64,000 nucleotides of DNA from NCBI GenBank assembly GCA_013180625.2, contig SNVD02001254.1, positions 1-64,000 on the forward strand, given 5' to 3'. The DNA is from Boswellia sacra. Its lineage: Eukaryota; Streptophyta; Magnoliopsida; Sapindales; Burseraceae. Under the pieces are notes generated by a model. That model saw only the letters and a program-made list of their open reading frames with translations. It made no database searches and had not been told where the DNA came from. Positions 58,471-64,000 of this stretch are shown piece by piece. The first letter of the stretch is position 1. Every line of letters starts with the position of its first letter. Made by a program: the position numbers and the translations under genes.

Positions 58471-59977
58471 CAAAAGCAATCCAAATTTAAATATAAATTG
58501 TAGTAATACCTTTATCATTTTTTTAAATTGACATACTGTAACCTGACAAATTTTTAACAAATAACCTCCTCTGACACCTCTAACACTCACTTCTCACGTC
58601 TTATCCTATTTTCTAATATAACTAGTTTTAACCCTTTTTTATTAAATAAAAATACTTAAATATCATTAAAAATTATAAAAATATCGAAACACTAATATAA
58701 ATTTAATATTGTTGGCAATTTTTTCACGAATGGGTCGTACAAAAAATTCTAATATTTTTATATTATTCATAAATACTGAACAACCTGATCACATAAGTGA
58801 CACGACTTGGTTATCCAAAATTTCAAATTTCACACTTTTATACGACTTGATCGTACAAGTAGCATGACTGAATTATACAAAAATAATGATATTCTTATAA
58901 AGTTTTTATTTACTGCACGATCTGATGGTGCAAGTTGCACGATTCAATCGTGTGAAATTTTGGATTTCACTTTTTTACACGACTTAGTCGTTCTAATAGC
59001 TCGACTGGATCGTACAAAAAATAATAATATTCTTATAAAGTACTCATATTTATAAGCTTAAAAAGATATTTAAAATTTTGAATTTCATTTTTTTGCACGG
59101 CCTAATCGTTCTAGTAGCACGACTGTATGGTGTAAAAAATAGTAATATTCTTATAAGGTTTTCGTATTTATAAGCTTAAAAAGATATTTATATCTTATTA
59201 CATAAAAAAGGTTATATGTATATAAAATTGAAAGGAGGGTTATATTAAAAAAATTAGCTTTAAAAGAGGTCATTTAAAAAAATATTCCACTGTAATCTTG
59301 TCCAACACAGTTTGATAAGTTACATGCATCGGATGGATATCGTTAATGATATCTCATACGTATCCAAACGTCTCATCGGATAATAAGTATCAAATATTTT
59401 ATAAAATCATAGCATATAAATGCTTATAAACTAGTCTATTTACAAAAGCCTCACTAATTTTAAATATTTTTTAAGATTTTCGCTTTTAATACTTAAACAA
59501 TATTATAATATTGTTAGTATATCATTAAACCAACTCCAGGCTTTGACTCATTACCAGATAACTCAATATTTGGTCTAGTCTAACTTTTTTTTTTTTTGAA
59601 AATTTTGAGATCCTAAACTTTATTAGTGATCGGACAGATGGAATCTCACCTGATCTAATTGGACAAATGATTTTATATTTATTTTCTTAAAATAATAAAA
59701 TAAGTAGATGCCGCCACGGCCAAAGTATTAGGCGCATTAGAATATTTGGTAACAAAAGCACGACTTATCCCATCCATTATTATCCATCTCATCCTAATCT
59801 GTTTTGTTATGAGAATTCTTTGCATCCAAACAATCACTTAAAATAAAATATTCTATAGAATCCGATATAGATTATCATATATTAAATTAAATTAAATTTA
59901 GCAATTTGAAGAAAGTTTTCATTCGATGAATGGCAAACTAGGATACATTACATCAATATTCAATATCATATATAAAT
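58471..59977. repeat. AT-rich intergenic with ~120-bp diverged repeats
   Basis: Between about 58690 and 59190 a unit recurs three to four times: AATTTCACTTTTTTACACGA-like, then TCGTACAAGTAGCACGACTG-like, then AATAATATTCTTATAAAG, and in the last two also TTTATAAGCTTAAAAAGATA. CACGA and TCGTG alternate, giving many small inverted repeats. No terminal repeats or coding sequence were found. The rest of the stretch is plain AT-rich DNA. Confidence 0.5.
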
Positions 59978-61059
59978 GGGATAATCCTTTTACCCCCTAA
60001 GAAAACCTTTTTTTCTTTTTTGCCTCGAGTTTTCTATGATTACAATTTACCCCCTCGATTTCAATTGCTTCCGTTAACTGAAACGCTGTAAGGGTAAAAT
60101 CGAAAACAACTGTATAGATAGCAATAATATAACACCAAAAAAAAAAAAAAAATCAGAAGTCAGCTCAATCTCTCTCACGCTCCACTCTCCCCTCATGCTC
60201 TCTCTCTCTCTCCTCATGTTCCTCCTTCCACCTGCGTTCCTCTCCCTCAACAAGCCAACAACAAGAACCTTAAATACACCAGCGACAACAGCCTCAGGTC
60301 CACCACCACCACTTCCAGAGAAAACCCACCCGACTCTCCCCTCACACTTTATTTGGGAAATCTGGTCCCAGATCCGCCACCCGCCACCCTTAACAAGTTC
60401 AACCAACCTTTCACACCACCGTATCTCAATCTCAACCCATCCCAAATCGACCCCCTACCACCTCAGTGTACACGCTCGTCCCAACAAACACAAGAAACTG
60501 GCCCTACTGCAGAAAAAATGCGTCCAACAAGAGAAGAAATCCATCAAAAGGCTTGAATTGCTTATGGGATCTAAGTTAATGCAAGTCTATTTCTGCTTAA
60601 TGCAAGTCTATTTCTCTCACCACAAATCTCTGCTCAAACGCCTCGACTCATGGGATTTCCTTCATCTGGTGTTCGATCCTGACTTATGAACAGTTAGCGC
60701 AATTGATCGGCAATAATTAATTATTGCCCTAGAGAATTAAGCAAGAAGAAGAGAGAAATTAGCGAGAATAACAAAGGACTTCATTTGCTGTTAATTATTT
60801 TCATTTAAAAATTTTTTTTAAATGAGGTAAAATATCCCATTTAATTATTTTCATTTAATTATTTCTTTTTCTTATTCAATACAGTGTCTGTTTTATTATT
60901 TTAAAAATTCATAAGGTTGGTAAAAGGGTATTTCAGTTATATCATAAAACTTTTCTTCTCTCTCTTGTTTCTGTCATTTTCCGAGGTTGCAGCAGTGTTT
61001 GAGTTAACGGAAATAATTGAAATCGAGGGGATAAATTGCATTTACCTCAGGGGGTAAAA
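59978..61059. mobile_element. foldback/MULE-like non-autonomous element, about 1.08 kb
   Basis: Outer parts form an inverted repeat of about 90-100 bp: TTTTACCCCCT, then AATTTACCCCCTCGATTTCA and TTCCGTTAACT on the left, and the same order reversed on the right. A 9-bp repeat TATATAAAT flanks it (59969-59977, 61060-61068), although the left end has about ten bases beyond the inverted repeat. The interior (60170-60680) is C-rich on the plus strand with Pro/Thr/Ser-rich open frames; I do not recognise a product. Confidence 0.65.
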
Positions 61060-61421
61060 TATATAAATTAATATATGTTGAGGCCCTTGATCTTTTGTTT
61101 GTTACTGTTGGTTGATGTTTGTATTGTCATTTAAAATCCAGCTCCGTCATCTAATGTCACTAAAATCTGAACAATTCTGAACATAAAAATAAAAATCTGA
61201 ATGATTTTTTTTATTTACTAAAAATGCACATATTCATGCTACAAATTAAACATGAAAATAAATACCAGAGAAAATATGCAGCAGAATATGATCATGCGAA
61301 TGATATAATTAATTGCACTTGAATCCTTTCACTAATTTATAGTTAAGCAAAGCCTAAAGGAGGGAGGGAAGAAGGGGCTGGGGAGGTGCAGCTAGCTATA
61401 ATATAACATGAATTATGATCT
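61060..61421. other. intergenic 3' of the second MMSDH gene
   Basis: AT-rich, no gene or repeat recognised. It would contain the 3' UTR of the minus-strand gene that starts at 61424. Confidence 0.4.
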
Positions 61422-64000
61422 CTACGAAATTAGCAGCTGCATGGATTCGCCATCGCTGTTTGTACTCGGCAACTGCAAAGATGTTAAGTCATTGCTTAAA
61501 TCCTTCCATCGCTGAGTCACTGTTTTAAGTTGAGTGTAGAATTGAATTCCAGCCTTGCCTGCAATTCACAGAATTCCTCCAATTTCAGAAATTTAACTTG
61601 GTTGAACAAGAAAAATCAAATAGCTTCAAAAGAAACAAATATTAACCATCAAAATTCAGATCACCAGCAAAACATGGTCTGAAACTAGTAAACGAGGATA
61701 ATGGCGGCAGAACTGAGATAGGAACATTTATGCCAACCTGAGTCAAAACCAATGCATGTCAGAATGTAAATGCTCAGCTCTCACCTCAAGTAGAGAAACC
61801 TTGGCTGCTAATAGATATATAGAGATATCAGCATTATTCCATGGACACTACTTTGTGGACAAAAACTACCAATCTACCATATATCAAACTGGATAATAAA
61901 CTATCAACTTATGGGCAAAATGCAACCTAGAGTTGCATATTTGTCCTACTCTTTACAGTCAAAAAGCAGTTATGAGACAAACTGGGAAATGCTATTTTAC
62001 CTGTCCAACCTCAACTTCGGTCTGAAATTTCCTAGCAGCTGTGCCGGATGTGGTAAATATGGAAGCTCCATTGGCATATCTGTAAAAGGGGGAAAAAAAT
62101 ATGAGGTAAAATAAAATGCTGAGAAGATTAGGTCAAGAGTGATTTAAGATAAGCATCACCTATTTCCGTTGACAATTTCTATGGCTTCATCAATGCTATC
62201 TGCCTGATCAACAAATATATAGAAAATCTCCACAGTAAGTAAAAACCAACTTGCAATAAGAGAAACACAGAAAAAGAGATAAGAAGCAAACCTGCAGACA
62301 AAGAAGAACTGGGCCACAAATTTCCTCCTGGTGAAAATCATCAAATGTATCATTGGTCAAAAATTCAAATCTCCTCTTCCATCAGAAACTATATATTAGC
62401 CAAGTTATATTTTCAGAACATGATATGACATACCTTGTAACACTCCATGTTAATTGTGACATCAGATAAGATGGTAGGACCAATGAAGTTCCCTTGCTCA
62501 TATCCTGGAACCTAGTGGTCATTTAAAATTGATTATGTAAGCTAGCCAGACCTTTCCAAGACCCCCAAGCAGAATTGCTTTTATGATACACTTAGTGCAC
62601 TTACTAACACTCAAAATAAAATCGGCATATTGACTTTGTTTGCATCAGATTAAGATATTGGGCAAAGAACAAGTTACATAATTTTATTCCAGCCTATTGG
62701 TTTCAGCAAAATGTGTAACATGATAATTGTTTCCAACAACGAGATAACATGTCTATTAACCACTGCATTGATAATCTCTGGGCTAACAGAGCCAAAATGC
62801 CCGTTATGAACAATGTTGTTTGCACACTGTAGATGCAGATGCAAAACTCCATCTTCAAGTATGTGTTGAAGCAAATAGATCTCCAAGAACTTTTTTTTTT
62901 TTTTGGGATAACTATGATGCGCCCTAGTGCCAGAACCCTGTAGTCAACGAACGGTGGAATTTTTAAGCTCCACTAGAAGGGTTCGAACCTGAGACCTCGA
63001 TACAGCCAAGCACCAGGTTCCAGGCCTAATAATATCTAGGCTGCCCCTTGGGGACTCCAAGAACATACTAAATGACAATTTCGTACTCCTAGGTGCGAAT
63101 CGAATCCATAATGAGCGTGGCTGGAATAAGGGGTGGAAATAGAATTTTCTGCTTTAAACACATCCGTGTCATGTCATGTGCAGGGTGCGGGTACAATCGT
63201 TATCAGTGGAAGAACAATGCATTACTTCCTTACACCTCCCTTATTTTCTGTAAATTATGATTTTTCCGATACCCAAGAAAAAATAAATTCTCCCACAGAT
63301 TTGTAGTCCTACTCCTAATATTTTGTCATGTATCATCTAATTAAAGAGTTGTCACACATCATTACAGAAATAAAAACAAACACTGCCAACAAAATAATAC
63401 AACAAAGGATTTGTCAAACATGCTAAAAGAAAGGATGAAACCAGATACCAAAATATTTCTCCCATCAAGCAACAATTTTGCACCACTTTCAGTATCTACT
63501 TGGATCAATCTGCACATCCTGTCCTTGGCCTGTAAATTACTTGAATAGTATTATTACAAAGGACAGACACAAGTAAAAGGTGAATGTTCAAAAAACCAAC
63601 ATGAAAGAGGTTAAACAATGACTAGAATGTAAACTGTAAAGACAGGACAAGAAAGTGATTTTATTTCATTATACTTAATTTTATTCTTCGATAGGAAAGA
63701 AAAAACAAATTTCGTAAAAGATAAAATATTACAAGTATAGTGAACCGGTAGCCCACTCAGAAATGCATAAAAAGTACAAGATCAAACAGTTCAAATAACA
63801 CCAATCATGATCAAAGCAGCATCTCAGCTCTATAGATGAAAAAAATGTTCTAATCAATGTCTCTGCCTTTTACACTAATAAGAGAAAGAAAGTGATGTGG
63901 CTTATTTGAAAGGTCCAAAAACATCTGATTCATTTCTTTTTGCAATTGCAGTACTATATATATAAAAAGCTCAATCATGTTGTACCTGCTTGCTATTAAC
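61422..64000 (-). CDS. diverged MMSDH-like paralogue, 3' part (runs off the window)
   Basis: Eight exons visible on the minus strand: 63986-64000 (partial), 63449-63529, 62434-62511, 62292-62327, 62160-62203, 62001-62079, 61647-61737, 61422-61558. Phases and lengths of the internal exons equal those of the neighbouring gene exactly, so this is a tandem duplicate. The frame is open. It is clearly more diverged: Cys for Phe in EEICGPVLLCLQ, and SVLPPLSSFTSFRPCFAGDL where the neighbour has [20 protein letters not shown]. The C-terminus is nine residues longer (DLTSLQLPSTNSDGESMQLL). The catalytic Cys exon is outside the window. It may be an active isoform with altered substrate range or a relaxed copy. 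Confidence 0.88.
62891..63054 (-). mobile_element. SINE in intron of MMSDH paralogue, 164 bp
   Basis: On the minus strand it runs from GGAGTCCCC-adjacent sequence to a 14-base poly-A tail (poly-T at 62891-62904). A 10-bp duplication CTCCAAGAAC flanks it (62881-62890, 63055-63064). GGTTCGAACC at 62980-62989 matches the tRNA-type B box of RNA polymerase III promoters; an A box is not clear. Small size, A-tail, B box and flanking duplication together support a tRNA-derived SINE. Confidence 0.8.

Noticed and set aside
60195..60689. 164-codon Pro/Thr/Ser-rich frame
   Set aside because: Lies inside a foldback element, has overlapping frames on both strands and no known domain; mentioned under the element rather than called as a gene.
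62980..62989. tRNA gene suggested by GGTTCGAACC
   Set aside because: No cloverleaf or acceptor stem; A-tail and target duplication make it a SINE B box.

Overview
This is AT-rich plant nuclear DNA, almost certainly from a eudicot. It has short coding exons with GT/AG introns, three families of plant LTR retrotransposon (Ty1/copia, Ty3/gypsy Tekay chromovirus, Ty3/gypsy Tat), several small DNA transposons, and genes of the HVA22 and mitochondrial ALDH6 families. I cannot name the species. All coordinates and exon joins were worked out by hand from splice signals and from comparison between paralogues inside the window.

Layout. 1-6485: the 5' part of a decayed copia element on the minus strand (gag to RNase H, PBS, and a long LTR with two internal tandem arrays); its other LTR lies left of the window. 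8150-47484: a tandem array of one unusual gene family, an HVA22/TB2-DP1 membrane domain joined to two U1-type C2H2 zinc fingers. Copy A is 8323-11319, an orphan terminal exon A' is 12765-13196, copy B is 24383-27767, copy C is 29765-32342 (frameshifted), and copy D is 44319-47484. The array has been stretched by insertions: a Tourist-like MITE (11888-12150), a complete Tekay element (13461-23350), a Mutator-like foldback (28832-29491), a hAT-type element (32832-33619), a non-autonomous Tat element (35718-43200) and a hAT-like fragment behind copy D. 49357-58259 (minus): an intact 19-exon gene for mitochondrial methylmalonate-semialdehyde dehydrogenase with a solo LTR in one intron. 59978-61059: a large foldback element. 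61422-64000 (minus): the 3' part of a diverged tandem paralogue of the dehydrogenase, with a SINE in an intron.

The most interesting biology is in two places. First, the HVA22 plus zinc-finger array: four tandem paralogues of one fusion protein are taking different routes (loss of a finger, frameshift and promoter loss, expansion of the linker minisatellite, loss of the last micro-exon), and there is a spare finger exon that could still be spliced. Second, the Tat element carries gag and protease but no reverse transcriptase or integrase, and on its opposite strand it carries what looks like a whole gene: TATA box, leader intron filled with GC-rich tandem repeats, several coding exons and a polyadenylation signal.

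No tRNA, rRNA, CRISPR array or bacterial-type signal was seen.
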